From Euprymna scolopes (lineage: Eukaryota > Mollusca > Cephalopoda > Sepiida > Sepiolidae): a stretch of 33,095 nt of DNA. The translations under genes were made by a program, and so were the position numbers. The notes under the pieces were generated by a model. It was given only the letters and a program-made list of their open reading frames with translations, did no database searches and was not told the origin of the DNA. Position 1 is the stretch's first letter; the number at the start of each line of letters is the position of its first letter. Below are positions 12,701-20,984 of the stretch, piece by piece. The stretch spans positions 51,756,810 to 51,789,904 of the forward strand of contig CM044515.1 of NCBI GenBank assembly GCA_024364805.1, in the 5' to 3' direction.

Positions 12701-14393
12701 TACAGTAATCAATGAGATAGTATTGTAGTAATCATTAGTATTGGGGGTTTTGATAGAGTGTCTTACTTAAGGGGGCGGTTTGTCAGGAGTTTGTTTATGT
12801 TGGATTTGAAGACGTCTAAGTTGTAGTCAGGTGGGAAACAGGCAAGCGGCAGAGAGTTCCACTGGCATGCAGTTCTAAGAAATAAGCTTTGCTCATGGAA
12901 TCTACATTAGGATTTAGGCACAGATAAAGAGTGGGAAAAATTATTCACAGTAGTTTCAGCCAGACGGGTGTTTTTCCTGAAAGATTGGCGAGGGGGGACG
13001 AGGGATTGGATCTCAGACGAGCACCTGGAAATAACGATAAAACAAAGACAGACTCGCAACGTCTCTTCTGTGGGAGAGAGGTTGCAGGGAAGAGAAAAGG
13101 GCATCCCCCACTAAACCATGAAGTCTATTTTGTACTCTGTCAAGGCAGGATAGGCTGTTTTTAGCAGGTCCTGCCCAGATGTGGCAGCAGTATTCCATCC
13201 TTGGATGTACTTGGCTTTTATACAGATAGAGAATTGCATCAGTAGTGAGATCTTCTGGAGCGCCGGAGCGGTAGAAGGATCCCACCATTTTCCCAGCGTC
13301 CCTGGCAACAGATTTGATGTACGTGTTCCATTACAAACCCAGAAGCTTGTCAAGACATGGAGCCTCCCCAAGACGAGAGCCATCCATTTCAAGTGATGCC
13401 AGATTGGGATCAGAACGTTGATGATGTAAAGATAGAAGCTTGGTTTTGGATGCATTAAAAGTGAACAGCCACCTCTTTCCCCATTGTACATGCTCAAGAT
13501 CAGAGGTGTACGTACCCGTTATGAAATGAAGTTCTCCGAAAAAGATTTCACTTAATTTGATCAAGTAATTTGTTTTTAACAGTGTAAAAACAATTTACGA
13601 TAGCGACCTGAAGGTAGCCATGTATGAATTTTTAGACCATGAGGAAAGGAAGTAGGGGCGCCACGGAGAGATAACTCAGTCTAAAGCGCGACACCTCCGT
13701 TCCTATGTTAAATAATAGCTTTTATTCTTTCCTCGTGGTCTAAAAATTGAAACATGGCTACGTTTTGCTTGGTGTCATAGCAAATTGTTTTTCCGATGTA
13801 AGAAAAAAAAACTACTTGATTAAATTCAGTGAAATATTTTTCGGGGAACTTTATTCCATAATGGGTACGTACAATATAACTTTTTTTTTTTCAATATTTT
13901 CATTTTTTTTAATGTCTTGATTAAACTGTACAAGTACCCGATCGTGTTATATAAAGCAATAAATTCAATGTTGCAAAAAAAAAAAAAAAGAAAAAAACAT
14001 CGGTGCACGGACCGTGCACTTTTGTTACCGCGCTATTTTTAAATAGTATTTTCAAGTTAAATTCAAGTTTTACGATATCTTTTTTTTTTTTTTCATTAAA
14101 TTGTAAAATGAAAGTAGAGAATAGTTAGAAAATACTCTCCTCTCCCCAATTTTAAAAATGGCTTTCTAAATAATAACGTTATTATTTAAAGTACTTAAGT
14201 ACCGAAACATCAACACGTGTTAATTTCATATATCGTATAAAAATAAAAGAATCAAAACAAAGATTTAATTCAACATTAAAATGAAAATTTTACATACTTC
14301 TTGATCACTTTCGGAAGTTTCATCATCAAAATTGATTTGTTCATCATCATTTATTGTTCTAATAAAACCAAATTCGTTCAAATCACTCGCCAT
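1026..14393 (-). CDS. DDX27: DDX27/Drs1-type ATP-dependent RNA helicase, N-terminal part (four coding exons)
   Basis: DDX27 (yeast Drs1) is a nucleolar DEAD-box helicase of 60S ribosome assembly that works with the PeBoW complex in pre-rRNA processing. On the - strand the exons 14393-14298, 7543-7460, 3105-2992 and 1131-1026 join in frame to 133 residues. Landmarks matching human DDX27 in order are an acidic start like FGFIRTINDDEQ; a basic stretch KQKKKLKRK followed by DFSNNFQF (human DFNPDFVF); then a Lys run and TSLDEKISKVR (human TTLDEKIEKVR); then a Glu/Ser-rich acidic stretch. The FQF at residues 55-57 fits the FxF motif reported to bind PeBoW. The helicase motifs (Q, Walker A, DEAD) lie past the left edge. 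The start ATG has context CCAGCATGG. Identification rests on the N-terminal region alone, which is usually the least conserved part, so confidence is a little below that of FEN1. Confidence 0.88.
1132..2101. other. Left part of DDX27 intron 3, no recognised feature
   Basis: Plain AT-rich intronic DNA with short A and T runs. No element ends, coding similarity or structured repeat were seen. Confidence 0.5.
2102..2352 (+). mobile_element. Small Helitron-like non-autonomous element
   Basis: Starts TCTATATATATAAA directly after an A and ends CTAG directly before a T, as expected for Helitrons, which insert between A and T. The interior has a GTGTGTGTGT run followed by a segment (CCACTGAACCGATCATGACC) of the type common in the 5' part of invertebrate Helitrons. 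The hairpin before the 3' end is weak, so the right boundary is less sure. Lies in DDX27 intron 3; the short open frames over it are not genes. Confidence 0.5.
2406..2731. mobile_element. Foldback element 1 (about 90-bp inverted arms)
   Basis: Left arm 2406-2497 and right arm 2641-2731 are inverted copies: both read AAAGAAAAATCTGTATGA, then a GTAC-like block, ATATCATATTC, and a TGATCAAGTAGTTTTATTTT-type end. The loop is about 140 bp. The terminal module is shared with the foldbacks near 13.5 kb and 28-29.3 kb. No coding capacity; a MITE-like element. Confidence 0.75.
2992..3105 (-). CDS. DDX27: DDX27 coding exon 3
   Basis: Thirty-eight codons between acceptor TTTTTCTCAG and donor GTAAGA, phase 0 on both sides. 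Encodes TAFDADFALRHAKKKK then TSLDEKISKVR, the strongest DDX27 signature in the window. Spacing from FQF to the Lys run is within one residue of the human protein. Confidence 0.9.
3106..6281. other. DDX27 intron 2, left part: low-complexity DNA
   Basis: No gene or confident element. Contains a 60-base A run (3678-3737), an AAAT-type run near 4870-4895, and purine-rich tracts around 5500-5960 that create long but meaningless minus-strand open frames rich in Phe, Ser and Leu. Confidence 0.55.
3678..3737. repeat. 60-bp poly(A) tract
   Basis: An uninterrupted A run of 60 bases. It could be an expanded retroposon tail, but no recognisable retroposon body was seen next to it. The length may be inexact in an assembly. 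Confidence 0.85.
6282..6669 (+). mobile_element. Internally deleted mariner-type element
   Basis: A 388-bp element flanked by TA on both sides (6280-6281 and 6670-6671). Its ends are imperfect inverted repeats: TGAGGGGATTTCGAAAAGTA on the left and, reversed, CAAGGGTCATTCGGAAAGTA on the right. Near 6500-6533 the + strand reads KCIENGDDYVKK then a stop, the usual C-terminal end of mariner transposases. Most of the transposase is missing, so it is a non-autonomous remnant. Confidence 0.75.
6690..6874 (+). mobile_element. 3' fragment of a second mariner-type copy
   Basis: Repeats the last part of the preceding element: HHWQKFIDNDDDYV then a stop, the same untranslated stretch, and an end whose reverse reads TGAGGATCATTTCAAAAGTA followed by TA (6875-6876). 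No left end is present, so this is a truncated copy next to the first. Confidence 0.65.
6877..7459. other. DDX27 intron 2, right part
   Basis: AT-rich intronic DNA between the mariner fragments and exon 2. Nothing recognisable was seen. Confidence 0.45.
7460..7543 (-). CDS. DDX27: DDX27 coding exon 2
   Basis: Twenty-eight codons between acceptor TTTTTTTCAG and donor GTAAGT, phase 0 on both sides. Encodes a basic stretch (QKKKLKRK) and DFSNNFQFDVS, matching human DFNPDFVF. Contains the FxF motif. Confidence 0.87.
8174..8876 (-). repeat. Five diverged ~140-bp tandem units ending in a Helitron-like 5' module
   Basis: Units begin TTAAAAAG at about 8174, 8321, 8469, 8611 and 8742 (spacing 131-148 bp). 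Each shares a TCATGTC/GCATGTC-like block, AAAATTTCAA(G/A), a CCCAAAATT block and a TCAACTTTGAC-like block, clearly diverged. On the - strand the block starts TCTATATATCTATAAAAGTG with a GTCTGTCTGTGTGTGT run, like Helitron 5' ends, then CTACTAAATTACTCTGTC, shared with the element at 31.14 kb. A possible 3' end (ACTAG on +) lies at about 7604, unproven. Confidence 0.65.
9002..9063. repeat. Small hairpin, 19-bp arms
   Basis: TTCAGTGTGACCAAACCAA at 9002-9020 pairs with TTGGTTTGGTCATACTGAA at 9045-9063, with one mismatch and a 24-base loop. Function unknown; possibly a fragment of a palindromic element. Confidence 0.7.
9067..9139. repeat. GAATGAAAAT-type minisatellite
   Basis: About seven imperfect 10-bp units of the form GAATGAAAAT/GAATAAAAAT, lying directly after the small hairpin. 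Confidence 0.85.
9684..9990 (+). mobile_element. Candidate tRNA-derived SINE
   Basis: GTGGTGTAACAGATAAAG (A box-like, resembling tRNA-Arg TGGCCTAATGGATAAGG) is followed about 50 bp on by GGTTCAATTCTC (B box, 9754-9765), the arrangement of a tRNA-type pol III promoter. The tail boundary is not clear. It is not a functional tRNA gene, since no acceptor stem could be found. Lies in DDX27 intron 1. Confidence 0.45.
10240..10590 (+). mobile_element. LINE remnant, C-terminal part of a reverse transcriptase ORF
   Basis: On the + strand, in more than one frame, there are pieces typical of the C-terminal end of RTE/jockey-type LINE proteins: KWRDFSKLTPLLTNRALPLL, then YGSET, then GLQWYAHIKRMDE (families usually show RWFGHVKRMDE). 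Frame changes and short losses separate them, so the copy is decayed. An A run follows near 10600, possibly an old tail. Confidence 0.6.
10770..12230 (-). mobile_element. Ty3/gypsy-type LTR retroelement fossil (gag and protease portion)
   Basis: On the - strand there is a capsid-like gag segment (about 11435-11788), then CCHC zinc knuckles (one reads CYNCGGPNHFARDC near 11250), then a protease-like tail near 10800-10880. The upstream part (about 11930-12230) contains CTATAAAAG, which could belong to an LTR or leader. No reverse transcriptase, integrase or matching LTR pair was seen. The copy is partial and broken, with several interruptions, and is best read as an old fossil in DDX27 intron 1. 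Plus-strand open frames over it are shadows. Confidence 0.65.
12636..13506 (-). mobile_element. 5'-truncated non-LTR retrotransposon (LINE), copy 1
   Basis: Reads on the - strand: WLFTFNASKTKLLSLHHQ, LASLEMDGSRLGEAPCLDKL, then [40 protein letters not shown] and HSLSVPKS, the end of a jockey/CR1/L2-type reverse transcriptase and its C-terminal region. At least two frame changes show decay. The 3' untranslated end (about 12650-12710) and an A-rich tail (around 12632-12640) match two other copies here. The right end abuts foldback element 2. Confidence 0.8.
13507..13873. mobile_element. Foldback element 2 (about 145-bp inverted arms)
   Basis: Left arm 13507-13650 and right arm 13725-13873 are inverted copies around a 74-bp GC-richer loop. 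Both begin TGTACGTACCC and continue through AGTTC(T/C)CCGAAAAA, an ATCAAGTA block, AAAAACAATTT, GTAGCCATGT and TTTTTAGACCA(T/C)GAGG. The outer module is shared with the foldbacks at 2.4 and 28 kb. It abuts a LINE remnant. No coding capacity. Confidence 0.82.
14000..14190 (+). mobile_element. Palindromic MITE-like element, copy A (upstream of DDX27 exon 1)
   Basis: An inverted partner of 15217-15431: GGCTTTCTAAATAATAACG followed by TTATTATTT occurs here and, reversed, in the other copy, with weaker similarity over the full ~190 bp. It contains the perfect palindrome AATAATAACGTTATTATT. Lies in DDX27 intron 1, just past exon 1. Confidence 0.6.
14298..14393 (-). CDS. DDX27: DDX27 coding exon 1
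   Basis: Thirty-two codons starting MASDLNEFGFIRTINDDEQ and ending SESDQE, followed by donor GTATGT (phase 0). The short acidic start resembles the human MLADLGLIGTIGEDDE region. Confidence 0.87.
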
Positions 14394-14875
14394 GCTGGAT
14401 CGGAAGATCAGGCAATTGAGATACAAAGTTAGAACATTATAAATAAATGAAGTTGCGTAGTTGGAAAAATGGACAAAATGACCCATGTCCTTATATAATT
14501 TTAGATGTTATATTTAAACAATAAAAAATATATTTTGAATGTCTGTATTTATTTGAAATAACTTGTTTCATTTTAATTTTATTGAATGTTCGGTTTCCAA
14601 TTTAATGTAAGAATATTATAGCTTTCTTAATGCTTAAATATTTATCTTGTAAATATATAGAATTAAAATCTTTAATAAATTAACATTTTTATAAAATAAA
14701 TTAATAATAAAAAAAAAGGAGGGATGAATATTAACAAGTACGAAACTAAGATTATTTCATAATTTTGGCGGTAAATTAGTCCATGTTCTCCTCTTTTAGC
14801 GCCATCTGGAGATTCCGTGTTTTTCTTCGTCTGAAACCCATTAATTCTCGTTTTTTTATAACAAATAATACCAAC
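14394..14875. promoter_or_regulatory. Presumed bidirectional promoter of DDX27 and FEN1
   Basis: The 482 bp between the two divergent start codons must hold both transcription start regions unless a 5' non-coding exon exists. The middle is very AT-rich; the FEN1-proximal 120 bp are more mixed and contain candidate E2F-like sites. No TATA box is obvious at a sensible distance on the FEN1 side. Shared use by both genes is inferred from arrangement alone. Confidence 0.6.
14763..14803 (+). promoter_or_regulatory. Candidate E2F-like site pair with adjacent YY1/CTCF-like motif upstream of FEN1
   Basis: TTTTGGCGGTAAA at 14763-14775 differs by one base from the textbook E2F/DP site TTTGGCGGGAAA. TTTTAGCGCC at 14794-14803 is a second weaker match and overlaps GCGCCATCTGG, whose reverse CCAGATGGCGC resembles YY1/CTCF-type cores. 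They lie about 70-115 bp before the FEN1 ATG. FEN1 is an S-phase gene in animals, so E2F control would be expected; binding here is inferred. Confidence 0.45.
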
Positions 14876-14957
14876 ATGGGAATTCAGGGTCTCGCAAAGC
14901 TTCTTGGAGATAATGCCCCATCGTCAATGAAAGAAAACGAGATCAAGAATTATTTTG
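14876..14957 (+). CDS. FEN1: FEN1 coding exon 1
   Basis: Encodes residues 1-27 plus the first base of codon 28, ending NYF(G). The donor GTATGT follows directly, a phase 1 intron. It carries the invariant MGIQGL start of the XPG N-domain. Confidence 0.95.
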
Positions 14958-15590
14958 GTATGTGTACGATTTTTATTTAAGACAAAAAATCTTGTTTCTT
15001 TGGCCGTAAAAGTTTATATTCAATTTAAAAATAGCTAAATAAGTTCTAACAAAATAACAATAAATCTTTGTAAATCAAGGATCTACAAAGAATTGGTGTT
15101 TTTTTCCTTTTCTTTTTTTACTTAACGACCAGTAAATACGCTTCTAATTTTGTTTTGAAAACTTGTTAATATGTGTAGAATTACAGTTTCGTCGAAAAAC
15201 ACGTAGTTTATATACTTCTGCAGTTTACGGACTGTGCTGAAATAATAACGTTATTATTTAGAAAGCCACTTTTAACATGGGAAGGGGAACCGTTAACTTT
15301 TATCTTTCAATTGTACACGTTTCAGATGTACTTTCACCTAACAATTTAATAAACAAAAGATACCACAAAAAATGATTTTACTTGATCCTATCTAAAAAAT
15401 AAATAACGCGGTTCGGTTCGTAAACTGCACAAATACCAACTTTTGTGTCCAATTGTTTAAGCCGGTAATTTTAATTATTCATAAAAAGTTATTAAAAACA
15501 AAGGTAAAACTATACAAACACCGTGACAGCGAATTACCCCTACCCCTAACCCTAACCCCTAACCCTAACCCTAAACCTAACCCTAACCCC

Positions 15591-15629
<39 letters not shown>

Positions 15630-18600
15630 CCCTAATCCTAACCCTAACCCTGTCACGGTGTTTGTATAATAATACCAAAACAAAAACTCAATCTAATTTA
15701 AGTGTTGGCATGCAATTACTGGGAAAAAAAATAATTAAAATTACCGGTTTATGTGTTACTGACGCATTAGTAATTGCATTACATCCAGTAACACATGAAC
15801 ATTGTATCAAATAAAAAAAATCGGTAAATTTTTACGATGTGTCCCAGCGTATTATAAACACTCCAATCTCCCCATGTTAAGAACGGCTTTTGGAATAAAC
15901 ACCCTTCTCCCCCCCCCAACATCGAAAGCCGTTCTTAACATGGGGAGGTTGGGGTAGTTTATTCCGAAAGCCGTTCTTAACATGGAATGGTTGGGGTTTT
16001 TTATACTACGCTGGGGCATGTCGTAAAAAAATACCTAAAAGATCTTGCATATCTGACAAAAATAAGTATCTGTTGCTGGGGCCGGTCGTCCGGACACAAT
16101 CGACCCAACAATTAACAAGGTAGACACAGGCAGAAAAACGGTGAATAGGCAAAGAAGAATGACAGATACAGGAATGTTCATTTAAAGGACGAAAAATCGC
16201 CCTTTTATTTGTAAAAAAACAAAGGATGTGTTCGATCGAGAGTCCTCGTCTTGATCTTGATTGGTCGGCTGGACGTCAGGAACGAGTGACTTGACCGAGT
16301 CTGGATTAGTCAGGAACCGGGGGCCTTGACCCAGGAGCGGTCTAGGAATTGCGTCCGGGACTGGAAAAGGAAGGCAACAGACTGCGAAGCAGGGCCAGAT
16401 GTTGCAAGAAGGAGTCTGGGGCTGCAGACAGGAGGTGCAGGAAGCTGAAGGCTGCAGGCCGGAAATGCAGGAAGCTGGAGCTGCAGGCAGGAGATGCAGG
16501 AAAGCTGGAGGCTGGAGGTGCAGGAAGTTGGAGCTGCAGGAGGCGACAGGCAGTAAAACAAAGAGGAAGGTCTTTCGTAGGAACCTAGCCCTGAAAATGG
16601 TTCTTCGGATTACTGCTGCGGCTGCACTGCGCTGTGGTCAGGAAAGGCTAAACAGAGTAAACAAAGGGGAGGTCTTTCGGAGGAACCTAGCTCTGAAAAG
16701 GGCTCTTTGAATTACTGTTGTAGCGGCTGCTGCTGGTACTGGAACTGGAGTCCGTGCTGCTGCATGAGATCCTACGGCCGTGTTTGGATCTCCTGATTCA
16801 GGGGGACTCTTAGCCCCCTAGCCGAGCTGCCTGATTTGGCCAAGACGAGCCGTATTCATGTCGTCGGCATGATATCAGTGCGGTCGTTTTGTGAACACAA
16901 ACAAACGATTCTAATTAATTTTTGGCAGAAATTTATGCAATCAAAAGTAGATTGTGAGTGTATTGATTCCATTTAAAATTAATTTTGTCTTAAGGATGAA
17001 TGTTAATCACCTGTTTTAGTGGTGTTTTTTGTGATATATTTAAGTCACGAGTTGATGATGAACGGGAGGAAGAAAGGGTGAAGGAATTCATTGCGGCCAG
17101 ATCTGTTCGCTAGTTTCTACACTCATGCTCTCGCCGTGTCGTGTTTTAAGGTAAGGGAAAGCGCAGGGGCGCGGAAGGGAGAGAAAAACAAAGAAAATAT
17201 TGAAGCAGTGATTTCCACCATCACATATCCTCACAAAAAATTAGAAAAATTTGAGGATAACACAAGGTTGGTTATTAATGTGAAGAAAATTTATCTCCTC
17301 AGAAAGGAGAATTCTGGATTGTGGCAAAAATAAAAATTACCTCAGTCTAGCTAGAAGTATTTTCTTCAATGACTGAGGACAGAAAAATATACTATCGAAA
17401 CAAATATTACACTTTAACCCTATGTTGAAAAGTTAAAAATAAGCGGAGGGGAAAAATTTAATAGGCAAATATCTACAGTGTAAAAGCGGTTAAGATCTTT
17501 AGGGAAGACGTAAAAGAAAGCACCGGTTTTAATGGTGTAATATGAAGAGCAGACGCTTTTTTAAATTATTGTCCTTGATTGGTTAATTTGAGTCACGTGA
17601 TCCAAATCCTAGAAAGCCCTGGAGAATATAAAAGGTGTCACCCTATAAAAAAAAATCTTCTTCTAATCTATTATGTAAAAGCGAAAATGTGTGTAAGTGT
17701 GTGCACATTTTTTGTATGTCCGGCAAAGGCTTTTGGAGGGGGGGGAGGGGCTCGAGGATGCCACTCATGCTCCCTAGATTATAATATCTTTGATTTACAG
17801 AACGGGGTCGTGTCTATCTTTTATTTGAGCGACTTTTACACCCTATTTTCACAATATTTCTTACTCTCCGTGTGTTTCTTTGGCTTTTTCATATAGAAGT
17901 GGAACTGATTCAAAGAAAAAAAAAAAAAATCGTGGCCAGCAGGTAGGTGTATCAGAATTTTGAGAGGAATTTTTGACACCCTTAACACAAAACTGCGAAT
18001 AAAATGTACAAAACTCGTAATTTCTCTTTTAAAAGTGGATTGTTTAATTTCTTTATGGAATATACTTCCAAAATAAACTATTAAAGTTTTTGGAAAAAAA
18101 ATAGAAATATTTTTTATTTTTTAATAAACAATGTTTACAAAGTGCCTGCGTGTGCTCATGCAGCCATTTTTTTCTGTCATGAGTTAAATTTTTTTTAATT
18201 CAAAAATCTATCAAAATTTTTCTGTTGGTTCAATTTTTAAGATATTTTCAGGCTTAATGTGAAATTTTATGTTCTTTCCAATAAACCAAATATAATATTT
18301 TAGACAAACGCTTTTTTTTTTTTTCTCTCCCCCCCACCTCCAATTTTGAAATGTCGATTAAAATGAAAATAATTAATTTTCTCAACTAGATTTATATATC
18401 ACAAATTGTAAAAAGATCAATAAAGATAATAATCTAATTTAAAACAAAAAAAAAAAGTTTTGTGCAAATTTACCTGTAAAGTCAAAAGTTTAAAACTTTT
18501 CTTTTTTAAACCATGATTTTTTTTTTTTAAGTGGAATCTCATATTTTTAAAATATTGTCTAAATATTAAGCACTTACTATAATTTTATTTCATTCAATGT

Positions 18601-20948
18601 TTTATTTTAGATATTTAAAAAAAAAAAAGAAATTAAAATATTTTAAATCAAAAACTTTAAGAGAATAAAAAAAAAAATGCTAAATTTGTCGGGGGGGGGG
18701 TTGTTTATAAAATTAAACTTACTTATGAGTGAATGTGATCATTTTTCAAGTACGGTGACCCATATTGCCTAATTTTTGTTGACAGCAAACACATGTCAGA
18801 AATAGAAAAGGGAGATTAATTATGGTGGTTTTAGGCTACCGTAGTTTTCAACTGGAAGAAAGGGAGACAAACCCGCTCTGACCATCTGATATGACAATTT
18901 GAAGTCGCAGTATTTTTTAATCCTTGCTTAAAAAATTATTTTATNNNNNNNNNNNNNNNNNNNNNNNNNNNNNNNNNNNNNNNNNNNNNNNNNNNNNNNN
19001 NNNNNNNNNNNNNNNNNNNNNNNNNNNNNNNNNNNNNNNNNNNNNNNNNNNNNNNNNNNNNNNNNNNNNNNNNNNNNNNNNNNNNNNNNNNNNNNNNNNN
19101 NNNNNNNNNNNNNNNNNNNNNNNNNNNNNNNNNNNNNNNNNNNNNNNNNNNNNNNNNNNNNNNNNNNNNNNNNNNNNNNNNNNNNNNNNNNNNNNNNNNN
19201 NNNNNNNNNNNNNNNNNNNNNNNNNNNNNNNNNNNNNNNNNNNNNNNNNNNNNNNNNNNNNNNNNNNNNNNNNNNNNNNNNNNNNNNNNNNNNNNNNNNN
19301 NNNNNNNNNNNNNNNNNNNNNNNNNNNNNNNNNNNNNNNNNNNNNNNNNNNNNNNNNNNNNTTTATCACGCATTTTTAATAGCGACTTCTGACACTGCTA
19401 GCCAGCAGATGTCGAAGGAAATCAGCTTTGATTAGTGTGGGAAATACCCCTTCATATCAGACAATTGCTAACGATTAAGACACTCTTGAGGGAACTGATT
19501 TCCCCTACCACGGCAGAAAGAACTGGCTTCCAGCCAAACGTAAGTGCGTGATTTAATTTCTTCTCCTACATTAACTCCTTCATTTTCACTTTCTGCATGT
19601 CAACTTTTTAACAACGGAAGTCGCCTATCTATTTAATTAGCCTGACTTTGAAACGCTAAATATTCCCCATTTTTGGATTGCCACGTGTTGCTTTCGCTTT
19701 TCGGGTTGAAAAAAGCGAAACCAGATTCGATTGGCCGGATGTAAACGCTTGGTCAATGTTGGCTTTTCACCGTCATATCAGACAATTGCTTTCATTGGGT
19801 AAACAAACTCAAAACAACTATCTCGCAATAAAAGGATTTGACCTCATTAAAAACTGCGGAATAGCGTGATGTTTGTCACTTTTTAATCAATCTTACATTG
19901 CTACTGTCGCCGTAGCACAGGTGTTCAGGCTCAGCCTATTGGCCTCAAGGCTTTGGGTTCGAGCCTACCTGCCACCTACTTTTGTTTTTCCATTTTTAAA
20001 ATTGCTGTTTTTTGGTTATATTTAACAAGTTTAACATTGTTTTTTTTTATATTTAAACAGGGTTAGTTTCCTTTTTGTTCTGATTTCTCCCCCCCCCCCC
20101 CCAAACACGCACACCTCCAAACACCTGGGCAACGCCGGGTACCCCTCGCTAGAAATATAAAAGGCAAAATGTATGTATGTATGTACACTTTTTATGTATG
20201 TTCGCAAAAGGCTTTTTTTTCGGGGGGTCTCTCTCATTCTTAAAACTTTTTATATGACGTCTAAATCATAATATCTACGAGTTAACAATGGGAGTCGCTT
20301 GTCTATTTAATTTGCCCGACTTTGAAACGCTAAATATTCCAGATGTTTGGATCGCCACGTGTTGCTTTAGTTTTTCGGTATAAAAAAAGCAAAACTTGAT
20401 TCAAATATCCAGCTCCCTGGCCCATGGCCGGTGGTCTCTAGAAAGCAATGTAAACGTTTGGTCGGTGTCGGATTTTCACCATCATAACAAACTCAAAACA
20501 ACTATCCCGCAGTAAAAGGATTTGACCTCATTAAACACGTATTTAAAAACTGTGGAATAGCGTGATGTTTGACGTCAATTCACTTTTTAATCGCTCTTAC
20601 ATTGCTACTGTCGCCATAGCGCAGGTTTTCAGGCTCACCCTATTGGCCTCAAGGCTCCAAGTTCGAGCCTAGCTGCCCCCTCTTCCCTTAATAATTTTTT
20701 TTTTTTCTCATCGTTTTTTTATATTTAAACAGAGTTAAGCTTCCTTTTTGTTGTGATTTACCCCCACCCCCCTCCCCAAGACACACACCTACAAACATCC
20801 GGGCAATGCCGGATACCCCCCGCTAATTTAATATATAAAAGGCAAAATAAGCACGAGCATTTGTGTATGTCCGCGAAAGACTTTTTGTATCGGTGTTCTC
20901 GCATCAATTAGTTTTTGCATACTTCCTAGATTGTTATATCTCCGTTTC

Positions 20949-20984
<36 letters not shown>

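Larger units (their letters stand above)
16072..16870 (-). mobile_element. Candidate solitary LTR of a Ty3/gypsy-type element, GC-rich
   Basis: A GC-rich block quite unlike its AT-rich neighbours. On the - strand it begins near TGATATCATGCCGACGACAT, a start of the kind seen in metazoan Ty3/gypsy LTRs, and ends in CAACA; AATAAA-like signals occur in the later half. It contains a CTGCAG-rich minisatellite and a duplicated segment. No internal coding region is attached, so if it is an LTR it is solitary and fossil. Family assignment is tentative; the + strand open frames are not believed to be genes. Confidence 0.35.

Noticed and set aside
16349-16710. Arg/Cys/Gly-rich open frames suggesting a repeat protein.
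   Set aside because: They are produced by the CTGCAG-rich minisatellite; two frames and both strands are open equally, which indicates repeat composition rather than coding.
17083-17107. EcoRI, GCGGCC and BglII sequences close together, resembling a cloning polylinker.
   Set aside because: The NotI site is incomplete and the flanks are not vector-like; most likely chance.
18924-19379. Long open frames across 18924-19379.
   Set aside because: They consist of unknown bases in the assembly gap.
19905-19975. Possible true tRNA gene.
   Set aside because: A and B boxes are present but no acceptor stem or proper T arm can be formed, and the module repeats inside the Helitron-like units.
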